Below are positions 42,705-51,393 of a stretch of 64,000 bases of DNA, piece after piece. Positions within the stretch are counted from its first letter, which is position 1. Every line of letters starts with the position of its first letter. The translations under genes were made by a program, and so were the position numbers. The DNA is from an uncultured Bacteroidales bacterium (GTDB taxonomy: Bacteria > Bacteroidota > Bacteroidia > Bacteroidales > Paludibacteraceae): contig CALAUA010000015.1 in NCBI GenBank assembly GCA_937891975.1, forward strand, positions 186,001 to 250,000. The letters run 5' to 3'. The notes under the pieces were generated by a model. It was not told the origin of the DNA, did not search any database, and worked only from the letters and a program-made list of their open reading frames with translations.

Positions 42705-43940
42705 ATGATAGACGTGATTAACGATTTGGGCTTGGATATAGCTCAAGATTCAATCATTAAAGTGATGGGCGTAGGCGGTGGTGGCTGCAATGCGGTGAAC
42801 TACTTGTACGCTCAAGGAGTGAAGGACGTGACCTTCTTAGTATGTAATACTGACAAGCAGGCGCTTGAGCGTAGTAGTGTGCCTGCAAAATTGCAGTTAG
42901 GTCCTGGACTGGGTGCAGGTGGTAAGCCTGAGGTAGCGCATGAGTATGCGGAACAAAATCGTGACCGCATCAAAGATTCGCTGAACGATGGCACGAAGAT
43001 GCTGTTTTTGACGGCCGGTATGGGCGGCGGTACGGGTACAGGTGCGTCATCAGTAGTAGCATCGGTAGCGCGAGAGATGGGGATATTGACAGTGGGCATC
43101 GTGACCATTCCTTTTACTTTTGAAGGGCCAAAGAAGATTAAGAAAGCAATGGTAGGTGTAGCACAGTTGGCAGAACAGGTGGACGCGATATTGGTGATTA
43201 ATAATGAGAAACTGCGCCAGATTTATCCTGACTTAAACATGCTGAATGCCTTTGCAAAATCGGATGATGTGGTGGCTAATGCAGCACGCGCTATTGCGGA
43301 GATTATCACTGTGCCAGGATATATCAATACGGACTTTGCAGATGTTTACAACACCCTCAAGAACGGTAATGTGGCTATTATGAGTGTGGGTGTAGCTAAT
43401 GGCGAAAATCGCATTACGAAGGCTATCCATGAAGCATTGCATTCGCCGCTGGTAAATAGTGATGTGCGTGGTGCAGCTCGTCTGCTATTACAGATTTATA
43501 CGACTACGGAAAATGCGCTGATCATGTCAGAGATAGACCAGATACATGCGTTTGTAAGCGAGATAGGTGAGGATGTAGAGGTGCAGTGGGGCGCATCGCT
43601 GGATGAGACACTGGAAGATAAAGTGCGCGTGACAATTATCGCTACGGGTTTTGAGGTGTCGAACATCCCTGGCTTGGATGATGCGGTGGATAAAAAGACT
43701 GTGGAAGAAGCTATTGAACTACATTATGGCGATACTAAGATGCCAGAGAAAGAGGATATCCTAGAAGATATACCGTCAGCAACGATAGATATACCAGTGC
43801 ATGTAGTGAATCGTCCTGTGGCACACGAGAGTGGCGATATATTGATAGATTTGGATGATGATATTATCGAAACAAAACCAACACAAGATACACCAACCAA
43901 CTTTGGCAGTTTTGCTGGTTGGATGCGTGGGAGGAAGTAG
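42705..43940 (+). CDS. ftsZ: cell division protein FtsZ
   Basis: 411 residues. The GTPase loops are GGGGCNAVNYL (about 23), the T4 signature GMGGGTGTGAS (about 105) and the later NxDFAD region (INTDFADV). A flexible C-terminal region ends NFGSFAGWMRGRK, the probable FtsA-binding tip. It polymerises into the Z ring. It lies 30 bases after ftsA. A hairpin repeat begins right at its stop (43938-43974). Confidence 0.97.
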   Translation: MIDVINDLGLDIAQDSIIKVMGVGGGGCNAVNYLYAQGVKDVTFLVCNTDKQALERSSVPAKLQLGPGLGAGGKPEVAHEYAEQNRDRIKDSLNDGTKMLFLTAGMGGGTGTGASSVVASVAREMGILTVGIVTIPFTFEGPKKIKKAMVGVAQLAEQVDAILVINNEKLRQIYPDLNMLNAFAKSDDVVANAARAIAEIITVPGYINTDFADVYNTLKNGNVAIMSVGVANGENRITKAIHEALHSPLVNSDVRGAARLLLQIYTTTENALIMSEIDQIHAFVSEIGEDVEVQWGASLDETLEDKVRVTIIATGFEVSNIPGLDDAVDKKTVEEAIELHYGDTKMPEKEDILEDIPSATIDIPVHVVNRPVAHESGDILIDLDDDIIETKPTQDTPTNFGSFAGWMRGRK

Positions 43941-43974
43941 TGTTTAGAGAGTGGCGCGGGGCGCTATAGAGTAA
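43938..43974. repeat. Hairpin-type dispersed repeat after ftsZ
   Basis: TAGTGTTTAGAGAG then a GGCGC/GCGCT hairpin and ATAGAG. On the reverse strand it matches the IspH-end copy at 61487-61517 (CTATAGGCGC and CTCTAAAC blocks). Confidence 0.7.
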
Positions 43975-43992
43975 ATAAAAAAGAAATAAGAT

Positions 43993-44958
43993 ATGGAACA
44001 ACCAAGAGAAATGAATTTGTTTGAACTATGTGCGGCATTTGGTCGCGCGATAGTTCGTGGTGTGAAAGGTTTGTTTGCAGGTATAGGTTCTTGGATTCGC
44101 CTCTCGTTACGTAAGTGGTGGGTGGTGTTGCCCATAATGGCGCTAGTGATAGCACTGGCATTGTACTATTCGCGCGAAGATAATCGTATATATAAGGTAA
44201 ATGCCGTGGCGATTATCAATGGCGCAACCAAAGATGTGCTGCAAAATGAGTTTAGTACTTTTGGAAAAATGAGTTATCGTTTTGCGCATCAAAATCTGGC
44301 CGCAGTTCTCAATGTTACCCCAGAATTGGCAGCAGGTAATTCGTGGTTTGTGACGTATAATGTGGTTGATTTTTTGGATGATAATGTGGCAGATGTGGTG
44401 GATATAGATTTTGAGTTTCCGCACGACTCTGCCACTGTACATATGCCAGACCGTTTGGCATTGCAGTTTCGTACAAAGAGTCCGGATAATGTGCCCCAAT
44501 TGCAAGAGGCCATTCTGCAGTATTTGAATAGCCGCGAGAGTATTCGTGCGCCATATGCTCAGTTTCGTGCGAATTTGGAACGTGAGGCAAAATTTCATCA
44601 TGACCAATTGGAGAAGTTGGATAGTCTTACATCTGTGTTCTATTTCTCCCATAACCAAGAGGTACAGATTGGGTTGGAAAATACGAAGCAAGGTGTGGTC
44701 TTAGGTGGTCGTGAGATTAACCTGTTTTTGGACGACATTCAAGAAGAGATGGAACAGCTGCGTGCTACGGATACTCGATTGGCATATGCTACTGCACCTG
44801 TGGTGTTGCAAACACCTTTCGTGATAGAACCTTTGCCAATTAATGGCCCTATCAAGTGTATTGCAATTGCAATTGTGGTAGGATGGTTGTTGGGATTGAT
44901 GTTGGCAGCAATCGTAGAGCATCGTAAAGAGATTATTCCTTGGATTAAAAAGAAATAA
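43993..44958 (+). CDS. Wzz-like membrane protein
   Basis: 321 residues with two membrane helices (about 41-60 and 288-310). The periplasmic part between them holds a long helix with coiled-coil tendency (REAKFHHDQLEKLDSLTS). Layout and the final VGWLLGLMLAAIVEH resemble chain-length determinants (Wzz family), which control glycan polymer length. The typical proline motif is weak, so this is a family-level resemblance. It stands alone between ftsZ and comF, not in a polysaccharide cluster, and overlaps the comF start by 1 base. Confidence 0.65.
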   Translation: MEQPREMNLFELCAAFGRAIVRGVKGLFAGIGSWIRLSLRKWWVVLPIMALVIALALYYSREDNRIYKVNAVAIINGATKDVLQNEFSTFGKMSYRFAHQNLAAVLNVTPELAAGNSWFVTYNVVDFLDDNVADVVDIDFEFPHDSATVHMPDRLALQFRTKSPDNVPQLQEAILQYLNSRESIRAPYAQFRANLEREAKFHHDQLEKLDSLTSVFYFSHNQEVQIGLENTKQGVVLGGREINLFLDDIQEEMEQLRATDTRLAYATAPVVLQTPFVIEPLPINGPIKCIAIAIVVGWLLGLMLAAIVEHRKEIIPWIKKK

Positions 44959-45695
44959 TGACTAGGATTTTTTCTACATGTTGGCATGCAATAAAAGAGG
45001 TGTTGTTTCCTTCGTGTTGTGCTGCGTGTGGGCAAAAACTGGTAGAGGAAGAGCAAGTGGTTTGTTCTTCCTGTATAGCTTCAATAGATAGGACTGAGCA
45101 CGCGCACTTAGCAGATAATGGCATTGACATGTTATTTGCCGAACATATTTGCTCACAAAGTAGGAAGGTTCGTTACGAGCATGGTGCAGCATGGGCGTAC
45201 TATAATCGGGAACGTGGACAAGTGCTACGTGGATTGATAGAACAAGGTAAGTTTGGTTCGCATCCATGTCCAGAAATCTTTTACCAATTAGGATATGTGG
45301 CTGCTATGGAGTATGTGGATACGGAGTTGATGGATGGTGTGGATTATCTAGTACCAGTGCCACTACACCCTCGTCGCTTACGAGAGCGAGGATTTAATCA
45401 AGCGGAATGGATATGCAGAGGACTGAGCGAAGTGCTACATATACCTATAGATACAGAGCACCTGATGCGCATGCGCAATAATCCTCATCAGTCCTTATCC
45501 CAGTTTGAACAGCGAGAGAAGAATGTCAAAGATTTGTTTGTGCTGCGCTATCCAGAGGAGTGGAAGAATAAGCATGTGCTATTGGTGGATGATGTGATTA
45601 CGTCGGGTGCCACGCTGATGGCATGTATGAAAGAAACGGCACCCGTCAGAGGGTGCCGTGTGAGTGTCTTTGCACTAGGCTGGGCGCATAGTTAG
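44958..45695 (+). CDS. comF: ComF-family phosphoribosyltransferase-like protein
   Basis: 245 residues. A zinc-binding pair of motifs (CCAACG near 19 and CSSC near 38) and a C-terminal PRTase loop VLLVDDVITSGATL (about 213) are typical of ComF. In competent bacteria ComF helps take up DNA. Here only family membership is shown. The last part of the gene contains a perfect 9-base stem hairpin (45636-45659) in the coding region. It starts within the stop of the Wzz-like gene. Confidence 0.92.
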   Translation: MTRIFSTCWHAIKEVLFPSCCAACGQKLVEEEQVVCSSCIASIDRTEHAHLADNGIDMLFAEHICSQSRKVRYEHGAAWAYYNRERGQVLRGLIEQGKFGSHPCPEIFYQLGYVAAMEYVDTELMDGVDYLVPVPLHPRRLRERGFNQAEWICRGLSEVLHIPIDTEHLMRMRNNPHQSLSQFEQREKNVKDLFVLRYPEEWKNKHVLLVDDVITSGATLMACMKETAPVRGCRVSVFALGWAHS

Positions 45696-45708
45696 AGCTC
45701 TTTCGCCT

Positions 45709-46458
45709 CTAAACTTTAACCTTCTTCACTACTGCTTTCACCACAAAATACACCACCACTACACCCAGTAATGCCATGATAGCGATGCTCAGTTCGTGGC
45801 TATACTCGTGTATAAGCTCCATCTGCCCGTGAGCGATATAGCCCAATAAAGCTAAAATCACATTCCAAATACTGGCTCCCAAGAAGGTGTATAGCAAGAA
45901 CTGACCAAAATTCATCTTGCTCAATCCCGCAGGAATACTGATGAGCTGGCGAATACCGGGAATCAAACGACCTACAAAGGTACTCACTTTGCCATGGTCA
46001 TTGAAGTAATCCTCTGCTTTCTTCACTTTCTCCGATGACAACAAACAGAGGTGCCCAATCTTGCTATCCGCAAACGCGTAGATGATAGGGCGACCGAGCC
46101 ACATAGACAAAAAGTAATTGATGATAGCTCCGAGCAACGCGCCGATTGTACCGAAAAGAACAATCAACAGCACATTTAATATATAGTTATCTGTCACATG
46201 CAGCGTGCTCTCTTCTTTACCAGCAACATAAGCTGCTGGAGGGATTACCACTTCGCTAGGGAAAGGAATGAAAGAGGATTCCACTGTCATCAACAGCGTG
46301 ATACTCAGATAGTTCATGTTGTTGGCATACCAATTTTCCACCTTCATCAGTATGCTCTCTTCTTGAGGAGTAGCCACAGTGGTGTCATTGACTATTTGCG
46401 CATTGGCGCTAAAAACGATAGTTGCAAATAATGCAAATAAAATAACAAATCTTTTCAT
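45709..46458 (-). CDS. DedA-family membrane protein with exported N terminus
   Basis: 249 residues. The DedA core has VESSFIPFPSEVVIPPA (about 58) and GRLIPGIRQLISIPAG (about 163), with about four to five helices. Unusually, a signal-peptide-like segment (MKRFVILFALFATIVFSANAQ) and a polar stretch precede the first DedA helix. DedA proteins help flip undecaprenyl phosphate or phospholipids and maintain membrane balance. It lies 24 bases after korB on the minus strand. Confidence 0.9.
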   Translation of the reverse strand: MKRFVILFALFATIVFSANAQIVNDTTVATPQEESILMKVENWYANNMNYLSITLLMTVESSFIPFPSEVVIPPAAYVAGKEESTLHVTDNYILNVLLIVLFGTIGALLGAIINYFLSMWLGRPIIYAFADSKIGHLCLLSSEKVKKAEDYFNDHGKVSTFVGRLIPGIRQLISIPAGLSKMNFGQFLLYTFLGASIWNVILALLGYIAHGQMELIHEYSHELSIAIMALLGVVVVYFVVKAVVKKVKV

Positions 46459-46482
46459 ATATAACTATATTCTCCTAAACTC

Positions 46483-47517
46483 CTAAACCTCCCACTGCTC
46501 TAGTGTTTGGGTCAATTGATCGAAGGTGTTGGCTTTGCTCTTCACGCGCACCTCGTTGATTTGCTGATTGACAGCCATGTCGTACGACTCTTCCTCCACA
46601 TTGCGTATCACGCCGAGGGCGATAGGTAACTCTGTGCCTGTCGCCTCTTCACCTAATCGCCTAATCGCCTCATCTTGCCCCATCATGGCTAGCATACGAT
46701 GGAGGGTTGGGTCTTGCATGGTAGCATCGTGGGTAAGTACGCGTGGATCATCGGCTGGTACGACGATGAGTTGAGGAATCAGACCTTGGCTGTAGTCTAA
46801 AGCTAAACCCTTGTCTTTCTCTTTCCCGAAGATCATTTTCTCGCCGTGCTTCAATACGATAGAGCGTTCGGCGCGCATTTCGCGGTCGGCTATCCATGAG
46901 TGTGTACCGTTGTTGAATATCACGCAGTTAACCAGACACTCAATCACGCTGGCACCTTTGTGCTGATGACCTTGTACCATACAATCCACAGTGGTTGGCA
47001 TATCCACGTCTAGTGTGCGGGCGAAGAAGGTGCCACGTGCACCGAATACCAGTTCGGCAGGGATGAATGGACGTTCTACTGTACCAAACGGACTGGACTT
47101 GCTCACAAATCCTTTGGGTGAGGTAGGGGAGTACTGACCTTTGGTCAGACCGTATATCCTATTATTAAATAGGCAGATATTTAGATCCACATTGCGGCGC
47201 AACTCGTGGATGAAGTGGTTGCCACCAATAGCGAGGCAGTCGCCGTCGCCAGTCATTTGCCATACACTGAGTTTAGGATGACTGGTCTTCACACCTGTAG
47301 CGATAGCACCACCACGACCGTGGATGGTATTGAAACCGTAGGTGTTCAAGTAGTGTGGCATACGGCTCGAACAGCCGATACCCGAGATTACCACTGTCTG
47401 ATGGGTAGGTACACCCACTTCCGCCATGGCCTTCTGCAATGCCATGCAGATAGCATGGTCACCACAACCTGGACAGAACTTTACATATTGATTGCTCTTA
47501 AATTGACTTGCTTCCAT
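46483..47517 (-). CDS. korB: 2-oxoacid:ferredoxin oxidoreductase, beta subunit, with in-frame octamer repeat
   Basis: 344 residues. FCPGCGDHAI (about 14), GIGCSSRMP (about 46) and the TPP loop GDGDCLAIGGNHFIHEL (about 90) with NNRIYGLTKGQYSPTS mark the KorB/PorB beta subunit. With the alpha subunit it oxidises 2-oxoglutarate (or another 2-oxoacid) to the acyl-CoA, giving reduced ferredoxin. Residues about 279-292 (DEAIRRLGEEATG) come from 8-base units of the type TCGCCTAA. It starts 8 bases after korA. Confidence 0.95.
   Translation of the reverse strand: MEASQFKSNQYVKFCPGCGDHAICMALQKAMAEVGVPTHQTVVISGIGCSSRMPHYLNTYGFNTIHGRGGAIATGVKTSHPKLSVWQMTGDGDCLAIGGNHFIHELRRNVDLNICLFNNRIYGLTKGQYSPTSPKGFVSKSSPFGTVERPFIPAELVFGARGTFFARTLDVDMPTTVDCMVQGHQHKGASVIECLVNCVIFNNGTHSWIADREMRAERSIVLKHGEKMIFGKEKDKGLALDYSQGLIPQLIVVPADDPRVLTHDATMQDPTLHRMLAMMGQDEAIRRLGEEATGTELPIALGVIRNVEEESYDMAVNQQINEVRVKSKANTFDQLTQTLEQWEV
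46641..46680. repeat. Octamer array in korB
   Basis: Five units TCGCCTCT / TCACCTAA / TCGCCTAA / TCGCCTCA / TCTTGCCC, in frame. Confidence 0.85.
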
Positions 47518-47525
47518 ACTATATA

Positions 47526-49382
47526 TTATAAGGTGTTTTTGACAAAATTAACTATGCGGTCGACTGCGAATGGCTGCGCAGTCAATTCATTATATTGTTC
47601 TAAGCTCATGCCTTCGATCTTGCTGCGTAGGTATGCGGCAAACTGTCCACTATTGAGTTCGCACACCACAATGCGCTTGTATTGGTGTAGTACCTCTTCA
47701 GTGTTTTTTGGCAATGGATTAATATAGTTGAAATGTGCCAATGCACATCCTAGCTCGTTGGCAGCGGCGTGGAGGTGGCCTTCGGTAGAGCCCCAACCTA
47801 CGAGCAGGGTATCGCTATCTTTATTACCTTGCACCTGAAGCAATGGTATTTGGTTAGCCACTTGGTCAATCTTCGCTTGACGAGCAAGCACCATCTTTTG
47901 GTGATTCTCTGGATTGGTGGAGATAGTTCCGAGTTTAGCATCGCGCTCTAGTCCAATATTGCGGTGCTCATAGCCCTCCATGCCAGGATATGCCCAGTAG
48001 CGTACACCACGCTCATCGCGCAGAGCAGGGTTGTAGTTGCCTTTCAGTTCTTCAGGCACACTTTGTGGTTGGATTTCAGGCAGTTCGCTGAGTTGAGGTA
48101 TACGCCAGAGACCTGTGCCGTTGGCCAGATAGGTGTCGGTCAAGAGCACTACTGGTGTCATATTCTCCATGGCAATCTTAGCTGCCTTATAGGCATAGTC
48201 GAAGCAGTTGGCGGAGCTAGAGGCTGCTATCACCACCGCTGGGCACTCGCCGTTGCGACCATAGATGGCTTGCATCAGGTCGGTTTGTTCGGTCTTGGTA
48301 GGCAGACCCGTACTTGGTCCGCCGCGTTGTACATCCATCACCACCAATGGCAACTCCGCCATCACTGCCAAGCCGATAGCTTCGCCCTTCAGACTGAGGC
48401 CAGGACCAGAGGTGCTGGTAGCTGCCAAGTCGCCAGCAAAAGCGGCGCCAATAGCTGTGCATACACCCGCTATTTCATCTTCGGCTTGCACCACCATCAC
48501 GCCCATGTCTTTGCGAGCTGCCAACTCGTGCATGATATCCGTAGCTGGGGTGATAGGGTAGGAACCCAAGAACAATCGCTTGCCGCATTTCTCCGCTGCG
48601 GCAATCAATCCCCATGCGGTGGCTTTGTTGCCAGCAATGGAGGTATAGGTGCCTTTAGGGAGCTCGCGGGATTTCTCCACATTCATGGTCTGCACGTTGA
48701 GTGCGAGGTTTTGTCCGTAGTTGAAGCCGTCGGTAAGTACCTTCACATTAGGTGCTATCAGTTGGGGCTTCTTCTGGAACTTGCTCTCGAGGAAAGCAAC
48801 CGCCTTGTCCACAGGACGATTAAAGAGCCAGCATACAACTCCCAACGCAAACATATTGCGTGACTTGAGCACCGACTTGTTGTCTAGTCCCATGTCCTTG
48901 AGCGCCTCTTTGGTGAGTTGGGTGAGGGCTACAGGTATGATTTGTACCGACTCGGGTATGCCGAGTTCGGTAAAAGGATTATCTGTGGTATAGAGTGCTT
49001 TCTCGAGGTCTTTCGCAGTCAGCGAATCGGTATCCACGATGATGACGGCATCGCGCTTGAACATAGATTCACCTTCTTCCCACTTCGCGCCTGCTTGGTT
49101 GAATTTCGAGCCCAATGCACATACTTTGAGTGCAGCAGCGTTCATTGCTACTATCACATCGGCTTGATCACCAGGGGTATATACTCCCGAACCTAATTGT
49201 ACTTGAAAACCACTCACGCCGCCCAAGGTACCTTGAGGCGCACGTATTTCGGCTGGAAAATCAGGCAACGTACTAATCTCATTGCCCAAGATGGCGCTTA
49301 GCGAAGCAAACATGGTGCCGGTCAATTGCATACCGTCGCCTGAATCACCACAGAAGCGCACTACTACATGTTGTTTAAGCAT
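47526..49382 (-). CDS. korA: 2-oxoacid:acceptor oxidoreductase, fused gamma-alpha subunit
   Basis: 618 residues. An N-terminal gamma-type domain (about 1-195; FCGDSGDGMQLTGTMFA, APQGTLGGVSGFQV) is fused to the alpha domain (about 245-618; GSYPITPATDIMHELA, then AEDEIAGVCTAIGAAFAG). It pairs with the beta subunit for CoA-dependent oxidation of 2-oxoacids with ferredoxin. The substrate is probably 2-oxoglutarate, as in Bacteroidota KorAB. Its promoter shares a palindrome with the divergent lepA promoter. Confidence 0.94.
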   Translation of the reverse strand: MLKQHVVVRFCGDSGDGMQLTGTMFASLSAILGNEISTLPDFPAEIRAPQGTLGGVSGFQVQLGSGVYTPGDQADVIVAMNAAALKVCALGSKFNQAGAKWEEGESMFKRDAVIIVDTDSLTAKDLEKALYTTDNPFTELGIPESVQIIPVALTQLTKEALKDMGLDNKSVLKSRNMFALGVVCWLFNRPVDKAVAFLESKFQKKPQLIAPNVKVLTDGFNYGQNLALNVQTMNVEKSRELPKGTYTSIAGNKATAWGLIAAAEKCGKRLFLGSYPITPATDIMHELAARKDMGVMVVQAEDEIAGVCTAIGAAFAGDLAATSTSGPGLSLKGEAIGLAVMAELPLVVMDVQRGGPSTGLPTKTEQTDLMQAIYGRNGECPAVVIAASSSANCFDYAYKAAKIAMENMTPVVLLTDTYLANGTGLWRIPQLSELPEIQPQSVPEELKGNYNPALRDERGVRYWAYPGMEGYEHRNIGLERDAKLGTISTNPENHQKMVLARQAKIDQVANQIPLLQVQGNKDSDTLLVGWGSTEGHLHAAANELGCALAHFNYINPLPKNTEEVLHQYKRIVVCELNSGQFAAYLRSKIEGMSLEQYNELTAQPFAVDRIVNFVKNTL

Positions 49383-49413
49383 GGTTATTGTTGATTGATT
49401 ATTAAATTGGCGA

Positions 49414-49445
49414 CAAAATTACTATTTTTTTTGCATATATGCAAA
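49414..49445 (-). promoter_or_regulatory. Promoter of korAB
   Basis: Minus-strand TAATTTTG (49421-49414) and TTTG (49445-49442), 20 bases apart. The -33 box is one arm of the palindrome at 49430-49445. Confidence 0.85.
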
Positions 49446-49461
49446 TTTTTCACTACCTTTG
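49430..49461 (+). promoter_or_regulatory. Promoter of lepA, sharing a -33 palindrome with korAB
   Basis: TTTG (49430-49433), 20 bases, TACCTTTG (49454-49461). TTTGCATATATGCAAA (49430-49445) is a perfect palindrome giving the -33 boxes of both divergent promoters. Confidence 0.88.
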
Positions 49462-49493
49462 CAGCCAATTATAAATTAGGAGTAGAAGGTGCA

Positions 49494-49549
49494 ACTCATA
49501 ACTTATCACTCATACTTCATAACTTATCACTCATAGTTCATAACTAACC
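49494..49549. repeat. Heptamer array in the lepA leader
   Basis: Eight tandem 7-base units (ACTCATA / ACTTATC / CTTCATA / GTTCATA types) filling the leader and ending 2 bases before the lepA ATG. Confidence 0.9.
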
Positions 49550-49551
49550 AT

Positions 49552-51327
49552 ATGAAGAATATACGAAATTTTTGCATTATAGCCCATATCGATCATGGCA
49601 AGTCCACATTGGCAGACCGATTGATTGAGTACACCGCTACGGTGGACAAACGCTTGATGGAGAATCAGGTGCTGGACGATATGGATTTGGAGAAAGAGCG
49701 TGGTATCACCATTAAGTCCCATGCCATTCAGATGCAATATAAGGGCTACACCCTCAACCTCATTGACACTCCGGGACACGTGGACTTCTCCTACGAGGTG
49801 AGCCGCTCCATCGCTGCCTGCGAGGGTGCACTATTGATCGTAGATGCATCGCAAGGGGTGCAAGCGCAGACCATCTCCAACCTCTATATGGCATTGGAGC
49901 ACGACTTGGAGATCATCCCTGTGATGAATAAGTGCGATATGGATTCGGCTATGCCAGAGAAAGTGGAGGATGAAATTATCGACCTGCTGGGCTGCAAGCG
50001 TGAGGAGATATTGCGTTGCTCGGCGAAGACGGGTGATGGTGTGCCAGAGATATTAGACGCGATCATCGACCGCATCGCTCCTCCTGTGGGCGACCCAGAG
50101 GCGCCGCTGCAATGCTTGGTGTTTGACTCGGTGTTCAACCCCTTCCGCGGAATCATTGCCTACTTCAAGGTGGTGAATGGTACGATGAAGTCGGGTGACC
50201 GTGTGCGCTTCTTCAATACAGGTAAGGAATATGATGCCGACGAGATAGGTGTACTGAAGTTGGATATGCAACCTACAAAGGAAATTTCTGCGGGTAATGT
50301 AGGATATATTATTTCAGGTATCAAGACTTCTACAGAGGTGAAGGTGGGCGATACTATCACGCATGTGGCGCGCCCTTGTACGGAAGCTATTGAGGGCTTT
50401 GAGGAAGCCAAACCTATGGTGTTTGCGGGTGTGTATCCTATTGAGGCAGAGGATTTTGAGGATTTGCGTGCTTCGCTGGAGAAACTCCAACTCAACGATG
50501 CGGCGTTGACCTTCCAACCTGAGTCTTCGGTGGCATTGGGATTTGGATTCCGCTGCGGATTCTTGGGACTATTGCATATGGAGATTGTGCAAGAGCGTTT
50601 GGATCGCGAGTTTGATATGGATGTGATCACTACAGTGCCTAACGTAAGCTATAAGGTATATACCAAGGACGGTGAGATGCACGAGGTGCATAACCCTGCG
50701 GGTATGCCCGATATCACAGTGATTGATCGTATTGAGGAACCTTATATCCGCGCCAGCGTGATTACGACAAGCAATTATATTGGTCCAATCATGACCTTGT
50801 GCTTGGGTAAGCGTGGTGAACTGGTGAAGCAAGAGTATATTTCAGGCGACCGTATGGAGATTTTATACGATATGCCACTGGGCGAGATTGTGATTGACTT
50901 CTATGACAAACTCAAGTCTATCTCCAAGGGGTATGCTTCGTTCGACTGGCATCACAATGGTTTCCGTCCAAGTAACCTAGTGAAACTCGATATCCTGCTC
51001 AATGGCGAACAAGTGGATGCTTTGAGTACTTTGACCCACAGGGATAATGCCGAGAGCTTTGGTCGTCGTATGTGCGAGAAGCTCAAAGAGCTACTACCTC
51101 GCCAGCAGTTTGATATTGCTATTCAGGCGGCTATCGGCGCCAAGATTATCGCTCGTGAGACGGTGAAGCAAGTGCGCAAGGATGTATTGGCAAAGTGTTA
51201 TGGCGGTGACGTGAGTCGTAAGCGTAAACTGCTTGAAAAACAGAAAAAAGGTAAGAAACGTATGAAGCAAATTGGCAACGTGGAAGTACCACAAAAAGCC
51301 TTCCTAGCCGTACTAAAGTTGGATTAA
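49552..51327 (+). CDS. lepA: elongation factor 4 (LepA)
   Basis: 591 residues. GTPase motifs AHIDHGKSTLADRL (about 12), DTPGHVDF (about 72) and NKCD (about 126) are followed by EF-G-like domains and the LepA C-terminal domain (KQVRKDVLAKCYGGDVSRKRKLLEKQKKGKKRMKQ region, split here). It helps ribosomes during slowed elongation or assembly. The start follows directly a heptamer array filling its leader, so the repeat is in the translation initiation region. Confidence 0.97.
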   Translation: MKNIRNFCIIAHIDHGKSTLADRLIEYTATVDKRLMENQVLDDMDLEKERGITIKSHAIQMQYKGYTLNLIDTPGHVDFSYEVSRSIAACEGALLIVDASQGVQAQTISNLYMALEHDLEIIPVMNKCDMDSAMPEKVEDEIIDLLGCKREEILRCSAKTGDGVPEILDAIIDRIAPPVGDPEAPLQCLVFDSVFNPFRGIIAYFKVVNGTMKSGDRVRFFNTGKEYDADEIGVLKLDMQPTKEISAGNVGYIISGIKTSTEVKVGDTITHVARPCTEAIEGFEEAKPMVFAGVYPIEAEDFEDLRASLEKLQLNDAALTFQPESSVALGFGFRCGFLGLLHMEIVQERLDREFDMDVITTVPNVSYKVYTKDGEMHEVHNPAGMPDITVIDRIEEPYIRASVITTSNYIGPIMTLCLGKRGELVKQEYISGDRMEILYDMPLGEIVIDFYDKLKSISKGYASFDWHHNGFRPSNLVKLDILLNGEQVDALSTLTHRDNAESFGRRMCEKLKELLPRQQFDIAIQAAIGAKIIARETVKQVRKDVLAKCYGGDVSRKRKLLEKQKKGKKRMKQIGNVEVPQKAFLAVLKLD

Positions 51328-51337
51328 TAATATAGTA

Positions 51338-51377
51338 TTGAACCACTTTGAACCACATTGAACAATTTTGAACAATA
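51338..51377. repeat. Decamer array between lepA and NhaD-like gene
   Basis: Four 10-base units TTGAACCACT / TTGAACCACA / TTGAACAATT / TTGAACAATA in tandem. Confidence 0.85.
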
Positions 51378-51393
51378 ACTACACAACATAATT

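Noticed and set aside
47964..48863. 299-residue plus-strand open frame
   Set aside because: Antisense shadow of korA, which has full family motifs; composition is that of a mirrored coding frame.
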